Of a DNA stretch of 64,000 nt, positions 1 through 8,421 are shown one piece after another. Source of the DNA: Flavobacterium sp. UBA7665. Its GTDB lineage: Bacteria; Bacteroidota; Bacteroidia; Flavobacteriales; Flavobacteriaceae. Position numbers and translations under genes: made by a program. The stretch is from positions 132,262-196,261 of the forward strand of contig DLHP01000043.1 of the NCBI GenBank assembly GCA_002483285.1, in the 5' to 3' direction. The notes under the pieces are model-generated. The model worked only from the letters and a program-made list of their open reading frames with translations, was not told the origin of the DNA and ran no database searches. Positions within the stretch are counted from its first letter, which is position 1, and each line of letters opens with the position of its first letter.

Positions 1-1
1 C

Positions 2-2062
2 CCGAATACGGGAAAGACCTCGGTTTTCAATCAATTGACCGGGCTCAACCAACAAGTAGGCAATTATCCGGGCATTACCGTTGAGAAAAAAATCGGGTTT
101 TGCAAACTGCCCTATAACATTAAGGCCAACATCCTGGATTTACCCGGAACTTATAGCCTCAATGCGAGTTCAATCGATGAAAATGTCGTGATTGAAATGC
201 TGCTCAATAAAAACGACAAACTCTATCCCGATGTGGTTCTCGTCGTGGCCGACGTAGAAAACCTCAAGCGCAACTTATTGCTTTTCACGCAAATCAAAGA
301 CCTCGAGATTCCAACGATATTGGTCATCAATATGGCCGACCGCATGGGTGCTAAAGGCATCTCGCTCGATGTGCCCTACCTCGAAGCGCAGCTTAAAACC
401 AAAATCGCGATAATCAGTTCGCGCAAGGGAACCGGTATTGAGGAATTGAAGAAGCTCATTGTCACGTATCAATCTCTATCTACTGAACCCTGCCTGAATG
501 CCTCGGTGATCGATCCCGCATACTTCGACCGCTTGCGCAAAACCTTTCCCAACCAATTGCTTTATAAACTTTGGCTGGTCATCACCCAGGATGTCAATTT
601 CGCACAACTCGACCGAAACGAAATCAGGAATTCGTATACCCGATCGCAGTCTGAACTCAAAAAACTCCAGCAAAAGGAAACGATCAAACGTTACCAATTC
701 ATCAACGAGGTTTTGAAAGACGGGCAAAAAATAAACCTTGCGACGGCAAAAGATTTCAGGATACAACTCGACAGGATTCTCACGCACAAAGTTTGGGGAT
801 ACGCCATTTTCTTTGCGATACTGTTTGTGATTTTTCAATCGATTTTTTCATGGTCTGCAGTACCCATGGACTTTATAGACAGTACGTTTGCTTCGTTGAG
901 TACACTGGCTGCCCAACATTTACCCGCCGGCGTACTAACCGATTTGATTGCCCAGGGCATCATTCCGGGAATCGGGGGCATTGTCATTTTCATCCCACAG
1001 ATTGCCTTTTTGTTCCTGTTCATTTCCATGCTCGAAGAAAGCGGTTATATGAGCCGCGTGGTTTTCCTGATGGACAAAATCATGCGCCGATTTGGGCTGT
1101 CGGGCAAAAGTGTAGTACCGCTGATTTCGGGTACCGCCTGCGCTATTCCGGCGATCATGGCCACCCGCAACATTGAAAACTGGAAAGAGCGCTTGATTAC
1201 CATACTGGTCACACCATTCACCACCTGTTCTGCCCGATTGCCCGTATATGCCATCATCATTGCCTTGGTTATACCCGAAAAACGGGTGTTGGGTATCCTC
1301 AACCTGCAAGGTCTGACGTTGATGTTGCTGTACCTGATTGGTTTCGGGACGGCGATTGTGGCGGCTTACATCCTCAACAAAATCCTAAAGGTCAACGGCA
1401 AGACGTATTTTGTCGTGGAAATGCCGGGTTATAAGTTACCGATGTTTAAAAACGTGTCGCTCAACGTGCTCGAGAAAACCAAGGCTTTTGTTTGGGGTGC
1501 GGGGAAAATCATCCTTGCCATCTCGATCGTATTGTGGTTTTTGGCGTCGAGCGGGCCGGGAAATGCGTTCCACCACGCCGATCAGATTGTCACTGCACAA
1601 CACCTGTCGGAGCCTTTGTCACCTGCCGAGTTTGAAAACGCCGTGGCTTCCCAAAAACTTGAAAACTCCTATATAGGAATCATGGGAAAAGCCATCGAGC
1701 CAGTAATTGCGCCTTTAGGTTACGACTGGAAAATCGGTATTGCACTGATCAGTTCGTTTGCGGCGCGCGAAGTTTTTGTAGGGACTTTGGCCACCATTTA
1801 CAGCGTGGGCGATGCCGACAACGAAGACACCATCAAAAATAAGATGCAGGCCGAAATACATCCCGACACCGGTCAAAAGGTATTCAACTTCGCCACCGGA
1901 ATCTCCCTGCTGTTGTTTTACGCTTTCGCGATGCAATGCGCCAGCACTTTGGCCATCACCAAAAAAGAAACCAACAGTTGGAAGTGGCCCGCAACCCAGT
2001 TGGTATTCATGAGCGGATTGGCGTATCTCGTGGCGCTGGTTGCTTACCAAATTCTTAAATAA
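2..2062 (+). CDS. feoB: Ferrous iron transport protein B, 5' end cut off by the window
   Basis: FeoB imports Fe(II) across the inner membrane, using an N-terminal G domain joined to a gated membrane domain. The reading frame is open from base 2 and begins inside the P-loop (PNTGKTSVFNQL), so only the first few codons of the G domain are missing. Visible G motifs are DLPGTYSL (G3) and NMAD (G4). The membrane part has the conserved segments around SGYMSRVVFLMD, the Cys-containing SGTACAIPA gate motif, TTCSARLPVY, and a terminal half with AAREVFVGTLATIYSVG. The stop overlaps the next small gene by one base, so the two are translationally coupled. Any feoA domain or gene would lie upstream of the window. 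The assignment is secure. Confidence 0.96.
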   Translation, partial: PNTGKTSVFNQLTGLNQQVGNYPGITVEKKIGFCKLPYNIKANILDLPGTYSLNASSIDENVVIEMLLNKNDKLYPDVVLVVADVENLKRNLLLFTQIKDLEIPTILVINMADRMGAKGISLDVPYLEAQLKTKIAIISSRKGTGIEELKKLIVTYQSLSTEPCLNASVIDPAYFDRLRKTFPNQLLYKLWLVITQDVNFAQLDRNEIRNSYTRSQSELKKLQQKETIKRYQFINEVLKDGQKINLATAKDFRIQLDRILTHKVWGYAIFFAILFVIFQSIFSWSAVPMDFIDSTFASLSTLAAQHLPAGVLTDLIAQGIIPGIGGIVIFIPQIAFLFLFISMLEESGYMSRVVFLMDKIMRRFGLSGKSVVPLISGTACAIPAIMATRNIENWKERLITILVTPFTTCSARLPVYAIIIALVIPEKRVLGILNLQGLTLMLLYLIGFGTAIVAAYILNKILKVNGKTYFVVEMPGYKLPMFKNVSLNVLEKTKAFVWGAGKIILAISIVLWFLASSGPGNAFHHADQIVTAQHLSEPLSPAEFENAVASQKLENSYIGIMGKAIEPVIAPLGYDWKIGIALISSFAAREVFVGTLATIYSVGDADNEDTIKNKMQAEIHPDTGQKVFNFATGISLLLFYAFAMQCASTLAITKKETNSWKWPATQLVFMSGLAYLVALVAYQILK

Positions 2063-2184
2063 TGGTACAGGAAATTCTCGCTTATATTATTCTAGCGGCC
2101 GCCATTTTCTTTTTGGTGCGCAAATTTTTCTGGAAAAAGAAGAAAGATAAAAACTGTGGTGACGGCGATTGTGGTTGTCACTGA
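2062..2184 (+). CDS. FeoB-associated Cys-rich membrane protein
   Basis: A 40-residue protein starts with an ATG that overlaps the feoB stop by one base (TAATG). It has one N-terminal membrane helix (ILAYIILAAAIFFLV), a lysine-rich stretch (FFWKKKKDK) and a Cys-rich tail (CGDGDCGCH). This is the pattern of the small FeoB-associated Cys-rich proteins found after feoB in many Bacteroidetes and Firmicutes. Its role in iron uptake is unproven. The thiols could hold or sense Fe(II) on the cytoplasmic side; that is inference. It is too short for most gene finders, but the position and the composition support it. Confidence 0.85.
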   Translation: MVQEILAYIILAAAIFFLVRKFFWKKKKDKNCGDGDCGCH

Positions 2185-2200
2185 TTAGTGGAATTACCGA

Positions 2201-2599
2201 CTATCGGGTGTAACCGATTTTTAAAACATAACTTTTCGGGTCTACAGTAATACCTTGTTTAGGATAAGGCAAAACACCTACTGAAGTGACTTTCGTGCCC
2301 AGATATTTTGAAAACAGTTCAAGATTTTGCTCGCGGTTTGCAGACGACAAAGTAACATCTTCTACAAATTTCTTATCCTTGTATACCGACACCACAAAAC
2401 TGACTTCGCCTGCCCAAACACAAGTCACGCCTTCTGGGCAACGCGAGTCCGAAACCACTTGTTTCAAGACCAAACGGTAGCCTTTCTTTTTAACACATTC
2501 CTTTTGGGTGATGGTTTTGTAGTGGATTTTCTGTGCAGCCACCGTTGCGGATGACAACAGCACAAACGCCAGCAACAGTATCGGGATTACTTTTTTCAT
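2201..2599 (-). CDS. Secreted protein of unknown function, 132 aa
   Basis: The protein starts with a clear signal peptide (MKKVIPILLLAFVLLSSATVAAQ), predicted to be cleaved after VAAQ or nearby. The mature part is about 110 residues and contains DSRCPEGVTCVWAGE, a two-Cys motif I recognise from short uncharacterised secreted proteins of Bacteroidetes. The two Cys could form a periplasmic disulfide. It converges on the FeoB-associated gene with only 16 bases between stops. It lies downstream of the DtxR-type regulator on the same strand (31 bases), so it may be co-transcribed with it. I cannot assign a function. Confidence 0.75.
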   Translation of the reverse strand: MKKVIPILLLAFVLLSSATVAAQKIHYKTITQKECVKKKGYRLVLKQVVSDSRCPEGVTCVWAGEVSFVVSVYKDKKFVEDVTLSSANREQNLELFSKYLGTKVTSVGVLPYPKQGITVDPKSYVLKIGYTR

Positions 2600-2630
2600 G
2601 GTGAAGCGATATCCCCAAAGTTACACATTC

Positions 2631-3284
2631 TCAGACTTTCTTGACAAAAAGATTGCCCGCGATTTTGCTAGAAATGACAATCTCATTGGCTCCGACCTTT
2701 ATTTTCATCGACGCATCAAAATCTTCCTTTACCACAACCTCAATCTTTGATCCCAATGCAATCTGGTTCTTGTCGAGGTATTTTAAAAATTCGGTGGACG
2801 AATCCTTGACGCCCACACACAAACCGCTTTGTTCCTGCAAAAGTTCTGACAAGAGCATTTTCTCGATTTTGGCAATCTTGCCATCGCGGTCGGGAATCGG
2901 GTCGCCGTGTGGATCTTCGGTAGGATTGCCCAGGAAATCATCGAGTTTGTTGATGAGCTGTTCTGATTTGATGTGCTCGAGCTGCTCGGCGATGTCGTGT
3001 ACCTCATCCCACGCAAAATCGAGCTTCTCTACAAGGAACACTTCCCACAACCGGTGTTTGCGCACAATCATTTTGGCCGACAGCCTGCCGTTATCGGTAA
3101 GCGAAACGCCTTGGTATTTTTTGTAGTTGACCAGGCCTTTCTCGGCGAGTTTCTTAAGCATGTCGGTCACCGACGAGGCTTTGGTCTCGATCATTTCGGC
3201 GATGGCGTTGGTGCTCACTTCGCCGTCGGATACGCCCGTGAGGTGGTAGATGGTTTTGAGGTAATTTTCTTCTGAGAGGGTCAT
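2631..3284 (-). CDS. DtxR/MntR-family metal-dependent transcriptional repressor
   Basis: A 217-residue protein in the usual DtxR order: N-terminal winged helix (TLSEENYLKTIYHL; EVSTNAIAEMIETKASSVTDMLKKL), metal-binding dimerisation domain (HRLWEVFLVEKLDFAWDEVHDIAEQLEH), and a C-terminal FeoA/SH3-like domain from about residue 145. The start is the ATG before TLSEENY. A longer frame adds 21 codons, but these run into a repeat-like spacer and are not expected in the family. It follows mntH on the same strand, so it likely controls mntH and the divergent TonB receptor through the inverted repeats between them. Mn(II) or Fe(II) sensing cannot be separated by eye; the Nramp partner favours Mn. Confidence 0.93.
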   Translation of the reverse strand: MTLSEENYLKTIYHLTGVSDGEVSTNAIAEMIETKASSVTDMLKKLAEKGLVNYKKYQGVSLTDNGRLSAKMIVRKHRLWEVFLVEKLDFAWDEVHDIAEQLEHIKSEQLINKLDDFLGNPTEDPHGDPIPDRDGKIAKIEKMLLSELLQEQSGLCVGVKDSSTEFLKYLDKNQIALGSKIEVVVKEDFDASMKIKVGANEIVISSKIAGNLFVKKV

Positions 3285-3330
3285 TTTAAAGGTTACAGGG
3301 TTTAAGGGTGCAAGGTTCAGGGTAAAAGTT

Positions 3331-3415
3331 AGCCCCGATAGCAGCAAGTATCCTTTTTGAAAGGCGAGGCACGAAGCGTTTTAAAAAGATACTGCGTATA
3401 GCGGGATGGGCTCCT
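3331..3415 (+). repeat. Dispersed structured intergenic element, copy 1 (type B)
   Basis: An element beginning AGCCCCGATAGCAGC and ending GCGGGATGGGCTCC. Its centre is an inverted repeat, AGTATCCTTTTT (3347-3358) against AAAAAGATACT (3383-3393), with one unpaired C. It fills the gap between mntH and the regulator gene, in the orientation opposite to both. Related copies are at 8214, 15785, 34060, 45497, 52723 and 62576. The short spacer on its other side (3290-3330) is a G/A-rich degenerate repeat (GGTT-CAGGGTTT-like) with no coding sign. Confidence 0.75.
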
Positions 3416-3421
3416 AAAAAT

Positions 3422-5290
3422 TTAATTCTTAATAATAAACAAAGGTATTGAAACCGCGTGACGTACGCTGCCAACGGTGGTCCCGAAAATCAAATCCTTG
3501 AAATTGCCGTGACCGTGTGTGCCCATAATCAGCAAATCGAACTGGCCTTCATTGATGATTTTTGCGATGGCTTTTCCGGGTTTGCCAAAACCGAGTTGGG
3601 TTTGAACCGAAAAACCTTTGTCTGACAGCAAACGGGTATATTCATAAAGCAATTGTTCATCCACCGTGGTTTCATGGTCTTTGATGGTACTGCCGTAAAC
3701 AATCGCGCCTACGGTTTCCACGACATGGATCAGGGTGTAGTGGGCGTCTTTCCCGCCCATATCGATGGCGTGTTGCAGCGCTTTTTCATCGGCCTCAGAA
3801 AAATCTACCGTGACGGCAATGTGTTTCTTGTGGTAATTCCCGGTGGTGAATTTGAGTGCAAAATGATGTGGCGAATGGTTCGCTATAGATGGTTTTTCCT
3901 TGGTGACAAACGGTTTGAACACGATGTACAACAACAAAATCAGGAAACCGATAGCCAGCGGAACGACCGTCAACCACAATACGATTGGATTTTCGGAAGT
4001 GTCGAGCCAACCGTTGATTTCGTCAAAAACCAATTTGGCGTTGAGCGATACGATGATCGAGGCAATGGTCCAGGCTGCAATTCTGGTGATGCGACCTATC
4101 TCGAAGCCGTTCATTTTAGATTTGTCGCTCACAAAGTGGATGAGCGGGATAATCGCAAAACCCAGTTGCAACGAAAGAATCACCTGGCTCAAGATCAAGA
4201 GTTTTCCCGTGACGCTTTCGCCAAAATAAGAAATTACGATCACGGCCGGGACAATTGCAATCAATCGGGTCAAAATCCGCCTTACCCAAGGTTGGATGCG
4301 CAGGTTGAGATAACCTTCCATGATGATTTGGCCGGCGAGCGTTCCGGTTATGGTAGAACTTTGGCCGGCGGCAATTAGTGCCACAGCAAAGAGAATCGGC
4401 GCCCATTGGGTTCCGAGCAACGGTTGTAGGAACTGGTGCGCGTCCTGAATTTCGGCCACCTCAAACATGCCGTTTTTGTAAAAGGTCGCGGCGGCCAGAA
4501 TCAAAATGGCAGCGTTGACAAAAAACGCGAGATTGAGCGCAATGGCGCTATCGATAAAATTGTACTTGAGTGCCTGTTTGATGCCGGCTTTGCTGCGGTC
4601 GAACTTGCGTGTCTGCACGAGTGACGAATGCAGGTATAAATTGTGCGGCATTACCGTGGCGCCGATGATTCCGATGGCGATGTAGAGCGCGGCGCTGTTG
4701 GGCATCGACGGAATCAAACCCGCCATGACTTTTCCCATTTCTGGTTCGGCAAAAATCATCTCAAAAATGAAGGAGATTCCGATGATGGTCACCAACGTAA
4801 TGATGAAAGCTTCCATCTTTCGGATGCCTTTGTTGATCAGGAACAGCAAAAGAAAAGTGTCGAGTACAGTAATCATCACGCCTTCGATCAGCGGGATGTC
4901 AAACAACAGGTTGATCCCGATGGCCATTCCCAGTACTTCGGCGAGGTCACAGGCGGCTATGGCGATTTCGGCTAGGAAATACAGGATGTAGTTAATGAAC
5001 TTAGAATAGGTCTCGCGCGAAGCCTGCGCCAAATCGCGCTGGGTAACGATTCCGAGACGCGCACTGAGGCTTTGCAGCAAAAGCGCCATCATGTTGCTCA
5101 TAAGTAAAACCCACAACAAAGCGTAACCAAATTGGCTTCCTCCGGCAATATCGGTGGCCCAGTTTCCCGGGTCCATATAACCCACGCTGACCAGGTATGC
5201 AGGGCCAAAGAACGCCAGGATTTTTCTAAATACCGTGGTTTTATTTTGGGTGGAAACCGACTCGTGTACCTCCTCTAAAGATTTGCCCAT
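3422..5290 (-). CDS. mntH: Nramp divalent metal transporter with C-terminal universal stress protein domain
   Basis: A 622-residue fusion. Residues ~20-470 are an Nramp (MntH) proton-coupled Mn(II)/Fe(II) importer with the signature DPGNW at residues 40-44 in helix 1, the helix 6 motif MPHNLYLHSS, and about 11-12 hydrophobic segments. Residues ~488-622 are a UspA-type domain with the ATP-binding pattern G-x2-G-x9-G-(S/T) visible as GTHGHGNFKDLIFGTTVGS. Ordinary MntH proteins are ~400-450 residues, so the cytosolic USP tail is an addition. I believe this fusion also occurs in other Bacteroidetes. The tail may gate transport by nucleotide or stress state; that is inference. The gene diverges from a TonB receptor and is followed by a DtxR-type regulator. 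Confidence 0.95.
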   Translation of the reverse strand: MGKSLEEVHESVSTQNKTTVFRKILAFFGPAYLVSVGYMDPGNWATDIAGGSQFGYALLWVLLMSNMMALLLQSLSARLGIVTQRDLAQASRETYSKFINYILYFLAEIAIAACDLAEVLGMAIGINLLFDIPLIEGVMITVLDTFLLLFLINKGIRKMEAFIITLVTIIGISFIFEMIFAEPEMGKVMAGLIPSMPNSAALYIAIGIIGATVMPHNLYLHSSLVQTRKFDRSKAGIKQALKYNFIDSAIALNLAFFVNAAILILAAATFYKNGMFEVAEIQDAHQFLQPLLGTQWAPILFAVALIAAGQSSTITGTLAGQIIMEGYLNLRIQPWVRRILTRLIAIVPAVIVISYFGESVTGKLLILSQVILSLQLGFAIIPLIHFVSDKSKMNGFEIGRITRIAAWTIASIIVSLNAKLVFDEINGWLDTSENPIVLWLTVVPLAIGFLILLLYIVFKPFVTKEKPSIANHSPHHFALKFTTGNYHKKHIAVTVDFSEADEKALQHAIDMGGKDAHYTLIHVVETVGAIVYGSTIKDHETTVDEQLLYEYTRLLSDKGFSVQTQLGFGKPGKAIAKIINEGQFDLLIMGTHGHGNFKDLIFGTTVGSVRHAVSIPLFIIKN

Positions 5291-5376
5291 AGTCTAAAAA
5301 TTTACACAAATATAAAATTAGAAATTTGATTACTCAAATAAAAAATTTAGTTTTGTCTAAAATTTTATTTACTCTA
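5291..5376. promoter_or_regulatory. Divergent mntH / TonB-receptor promoter region with two inverted repeats
   Basis: The receptor promoter is TTTG (5325-5328), 19 bases, then TAGTTTTG (5348-5355), a full match to the Bacteroidetes -33/-7 pattern. The mntH promoter on the other strand is TTTG (5338-5335), 20 bases, then TATATTTG (5314-5307). Both -33 boxes lie in one perfect palindrome, ATTTGATTACTCAAAT (5324-5339). A second inverted repeat, AAAAATTTAG-N6-CTAAAATTTT (5341-5366), covers the receptor -7 box. It is the natural operator candidate for the DtxR-type repressor encoded after mntH. Confidence 0.75.
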
Positions 5377-7644
5377 ATGAAAAAACCGATTGTCCTTTAC
5401 TTTTTGATGCTGCCCTTTGTTGGATTCTCGCAAAGCGAAATCTCGCTGTCGGGAACCATCACCGATGGCCAACTCCCGATGAAGCAAATCCAGATCACCA
5501 TAGACCAACAATTTAAGGCCGAAACCGACAGCTTAGGACGTTACGCATTTTATAATTTAACCTCCGGCAACCACAAATTGTCGGTCCAAGCGCCCGGATA
5601 TATAAGTATCAGGCGAACCGTAAGCCTTGGCGACACACCCGAAATCCTAAACCTCCGCCTCGAAAAAGACCAAAACCTGCTCAGCGAAATTGTGGTTACC
5701 GGAACCTTAAAATCGGTACGACGGCTGGAAAGTCCTGTCCCGGTCGAAGTGTATACACCTGCGTTCTTTAAAAAAAATCCGGTTCCCAATATTTTTGATG
5801 CGCTGCAAAATGTAAACGGCGTGCGGCCTCAGCTCAATTGTGGTGTATGCAACACCGGCGACATCCACATCAACGGGCTTGAAGGTCCTTATACGGCTGT
5901 CCTTATCGACGGAATGCCCATCGTGAGCAGCCTTTCTACGGTATATGGGCTTTCGGGTATCCCGAATTCGCTCGTTGAAAGAATCGAGATCGTCAAAGGC
6001 CCGGCATCGTCGTTATACGGCAGTGAAGCCATGGGTGGACTCATTAACATCATCACCAAAACACCTTTTACCGCGCCCGAATTCTCGGCCGATTTTTTCA
6101 TGACGAGCTGGCTCGAGACCAATGCCGACCTGGGAATCAAATACCGCCTGGGAAAAACGGCCAGCGGATTGGTCGGCGTAAACTATTTCAAGAACAGCGA
6201 AATCATTGACAACGATAAAGACAATTTTACCGACCTCACGCTGCAGGATCGGATTTCGGTGTTCCATAAAATCAGTTTCAACAGGAAAGACAACCGCATT
6301 TTTAATGTGGGCATGCGCGGCATGTATGAAGACCGTTGGGGCGGCGATATCCGTTGGGAAAAAAAATACCGCGGTGGCGACGTCATTTACGGGGAAAGCA
6401 TTTACACCAAACGCGGCGAAGTCTTTGGGAATTACCAACTGCCTACAGCAGAAAAACTCATGCTGTCGTTTTCGGGCAACATCCATTTCCAGGACAGCCG
6501 GTATGGTACCACGGCTTACATCGCCAACCAAAAAGTAGGTTTTGTACAACTTACCTGGGACAAAAAAATCAACCGCCACGATTTGCTTTCGGGCATCGCT
6601 TCGCGTTACACCTATTACGATGACAATACCACCGCAACCGCATCGGGCAACCGCAACAACGCCGAAAGTACGTGGCTGCCTGGAGTTTTCATACAGGATG
6701 AAATTAGGCTGGGCAACAAACACCAACTGCTTTTGGGTTTGCGTTATGATTACAATTCGGTCCACGGCAATATTTTCACGCCGCGAATGGCGCACAAATG
6801 GAAAATCAATGACAACAACATCCTGCGGCTCAATGCGGGAACGGGCTTTAGGGTGGTGAATCTTTTTACAGAAGACCATGCTGCGCTGACCGGATCGCGT
6901 GAAGTGGTTATCGCCAGTAAGCTGCGACCAGAGCAAACGATGAATGCCAACCTGAATTACATCAAAAAAATGTACTTGGCCGGCACAATCGTCAACCTCG
7001 AAACTTCTTTTTTCTATACGCGTTTCAGCAACAAAATTATCGCCGATTACACGCTCGACCCCAATAAGATCATTTACGACAACCTCGATGGGCACTCGTT
7101 CAGCCAGGGTATTACGGCAAACTTAGATGTCAACTTCCGCAACGGCGTAAAAATCATCGCCGGCATCACTTACATGGATGTGTACACCGTAGAGCAAAAC
7201 GTACGCGAACAACAACTGCTTACAGAAAAATTTACCGGAACCTGGTCTGTCTCCTATAAAATCAATCCCATCCATTTGAGTTTTGATTACAGCGGAAACC
7301 TCTACAGCCCAATGAAGTTGCCGCTCTTGGGTCCGCTCGACCCGCGAAGTCCCGAATCTCCGTGGTACAGCATCCAAAACATACAGTTTACGTATCACGG
7401 CTTCCCGAATTTTGAACTTTACACCGGCGTCAAGAACCTGCTAGACTTTACACCCATGAAAAACAATCCGTTCCTGATTGCGCGCACCCAAGATCCATTC
7501 GACAAAAACGTGTCTTACGGCGCAAACGGCCAGGTTTTGTCAACACCGCTCAATCCTTATGCGCTCACTTTTGACACCACTTATATTTATGCACCCAATC
7601 AAGGAATTCGTGGATTCTTTGGACTGCGATACAAGCTGCCGTAA
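5377..7644 (+). CDS. TonB-dependent receptor with carboxypeptidase-like N-terminal domain
   Basis: A 755-residue outer-membrane receptor. It has a signal peptide (MKKPIVLYFLMLPFVGFSQS), then a CarboxypepD_reg-like domain (~20-105: SGTITDGQLPMKQ... GHKLSV-type fold), then the plug domain (~115-240: LSEIVVTG, RIEIVKGPASSLYGSEAMGG) and a 22-strand-type barrel ending in an aromatic-rich tail. The ATG at 5377 is chosen because the upstream in-frame codons lie inside the promoter. The plug carries a Cys pair CGVC (155-158), unusual in this position. It diverges from mntH and shares its control region, so the substrate is probably a Mn or Fe species; that is inference. Confidence 0.93.
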   Translation: MKKPIVLYFLMLPFVGFSQSEISLSGTITDGQLPMKQIQITIDQQFKAETDSLGRYAFYNLTSGNHKLSVQAPGYISIRRTVSLGDTPEILNLRLEKDQNLLSEIVVTGTLKSVRRLESPVPVEVYTPAFFKKNPVPNIFDALQNVNGVRPQLNCGVCNTGDIHINGLEGPYTAVLIDGMPIVSSLSTVYGLSGIPNSLVERIEIVKGPASSLYGSEAMGGLINIITKTPFTAPEFSADFFMTSWLETNADLGIKYRLGKTASGLVGVNYFKNSEIIDNDKDNFTDLTLQDRISVFHKISFNRKDNRIFNVGMRGMYEDRWGGDIRWEKKYRGGDVIYGESIYTKRGEVFGNYQLPTAEKLMLSFSGNIHFQDSRYGTTAYIANQKVGFVQLTWDKKINRHDLLSGIASRYTYYDDNTTATASGNRNNAESTWLPGVFIQDEIRLGNKHQLLLGLRYDYNSVHGNIFTPRMAHKWKINDNNILRLNAGTGFRVVNLFTEDHAALTGSREVVIASKLRPEQTMNANLNYIKKMYLAGTIVNLETSFFYTRFSNKIIADYTLDPNKIIYDNLDGHSFSQGITANLDVNFRNGVKIIAGITYMDVYTVEQNVREQQLLTEKFTGTWSVSYKINPIHLSFDYSGNLYSPMKLPLLGPLDPRSPESPWYSIQNIQFTYHGFPNFELYTGVKNLLDFTPMKNNPFLIARTQDPFDKNVSYGANGQVLSTPLNPYALTFDTTYIYAPNQGIRGFFGLRYKLP

Positions 7645-7754
7645 CCATCAGCCAAAAAAAGTTGGCGATAACAAATCTTTATGATTGCCCCAACTTGGCA
7701 GCCCGTTTTTCTTTGTAACTTTACCGCTCAAAAATTAATCTAAAGCAAAAGAAT

Positions 7755-8165
7755 ATGTATCCAGAAGAAATGGTAATCCCCATGCGTGCCGAATTGGCTG
7801 ATGCGGGTTTCGAAGAATTATACAGCGCCGGTGCCGTAGAAAATGCAATTGCAAAACCCGGCACTACCTTACTAGTCGTGAATTCGGTTTGCGGTTGTGC
7901 GGCCAGAAATGCACGTCCGGGCGCAAAATCGAGCCTTGAAAACCTAAAAAAACCAGATCATTTGGTAACGGTTTTCGCCGGAGTTGACAAAGAAGCCGTA
8001 GATGCCGCAAGGGAAAAAATGTTCCCTTTCCCACCTTCATCGCCTTGCATCGCGTTGTTCAAAGATGGTGAGTTGGTACACATGCTCGAGCGCCATCACA
8101 TTGAAGGCCGTCCGGCAGAACTCATCGCCGACAACCTCAAAGACGCGTTCAACGACTTTTGCTAA
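7755..8165 (+). CDS. Bacilliredoxin, BrxA/BrxB (YphP/YqiW) family
   Basis: A 136-residue thioredoxin-fold protein with the CxC active-site motif of bacilliredoxins (VNSVCGCAARNARPG) and the conserved PSSPC and HMLERHHIEGR segments. In bacilli these proteins remove bacillithiol from oxidised protein thiols. Bacteroidetes carrying this family are thought to make bacillithiol too; the biosynthesis genes are not in this window. The length matches the family. It stands alone, with a clear terminator 18 bases after its stop. Confidence 0.92.
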   Translation: MYPEEMVIPMRAELADAGFEELYSAGAVENAIAKPGTTLLVVNSVCGCAARNARPGAKSSLENLKKPDHLVTVFAGVDKEAVDAAREKMFPFPPSSPCIALFKDGELVHMLERHHIEGRPAELIADNLKDAFNDFC

Positions 8166-8183
8166 ACGCATAAAATGCCAATC

Positions 8184-8211
8184 AAGCCACATCGAAAGTT
8201 GTGGCTTTTTT
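8184..8211 (+). terminator. Intrinsic terminator after the bacilliredoxin gene
   Basis: A perfect 7-bp stem AAGCCAC (8184-8190) / GTGGCTT (8201-8207) with a 10-base loop, followed by a T run. Confidence 0.85.
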
Positions 8212-8213
8212 AT

Positions 8214-8296
8214 TGGGAGCCAATCCTGCTGTCCGTTGTGTCTTTTGTTTTTTAAAGAAAAAAACAAAAGGACGCCACTGCCATCAGGGCTAGGGC
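8214..8296 (-). repeat. Dispersed structured intergenic element, copy 2 (type B)
   Basis: Read on the minus strand it begins AGCCCTGATGGCAGTGGCGTCC and ends ACGGACAGCAGGATTGGCTCCC. The core stem is CCTTTTGTTTTTTT against AAAAAACAAAAG. It lies between the bacilliredoxin terminator and trhO, opposite in direction to both genes. The rest of the spacer up to trhO (8297-8421) shows no gene. Confidence 0.75.
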
Positions 8297-8421
8297 TTTG
8301 CGTTTTACGATAGCAGCGGTCAAACATTTGCAATTTCCATCCTTTTCGTTACTTTTGCGCGACGCTAGGCGAAGGCCAAACGTATGAAGTAAAATACTCC
8401 TCACCTTAAACTGTTTATAGC

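Noticed and set aside
3653..4378. 241-codon plus-strand open frame inside mntH
   Set aside because: It is a shadow of the transporter; its composition mirrors the antisense of membrane helices.
6013..7095. 360-codon open frame on the minus strand inside the TonB receptor
   Set aside because: It is antisense to a clear receptor gene, has no start context or domain pattern, and arises from codon bias of the real gene.
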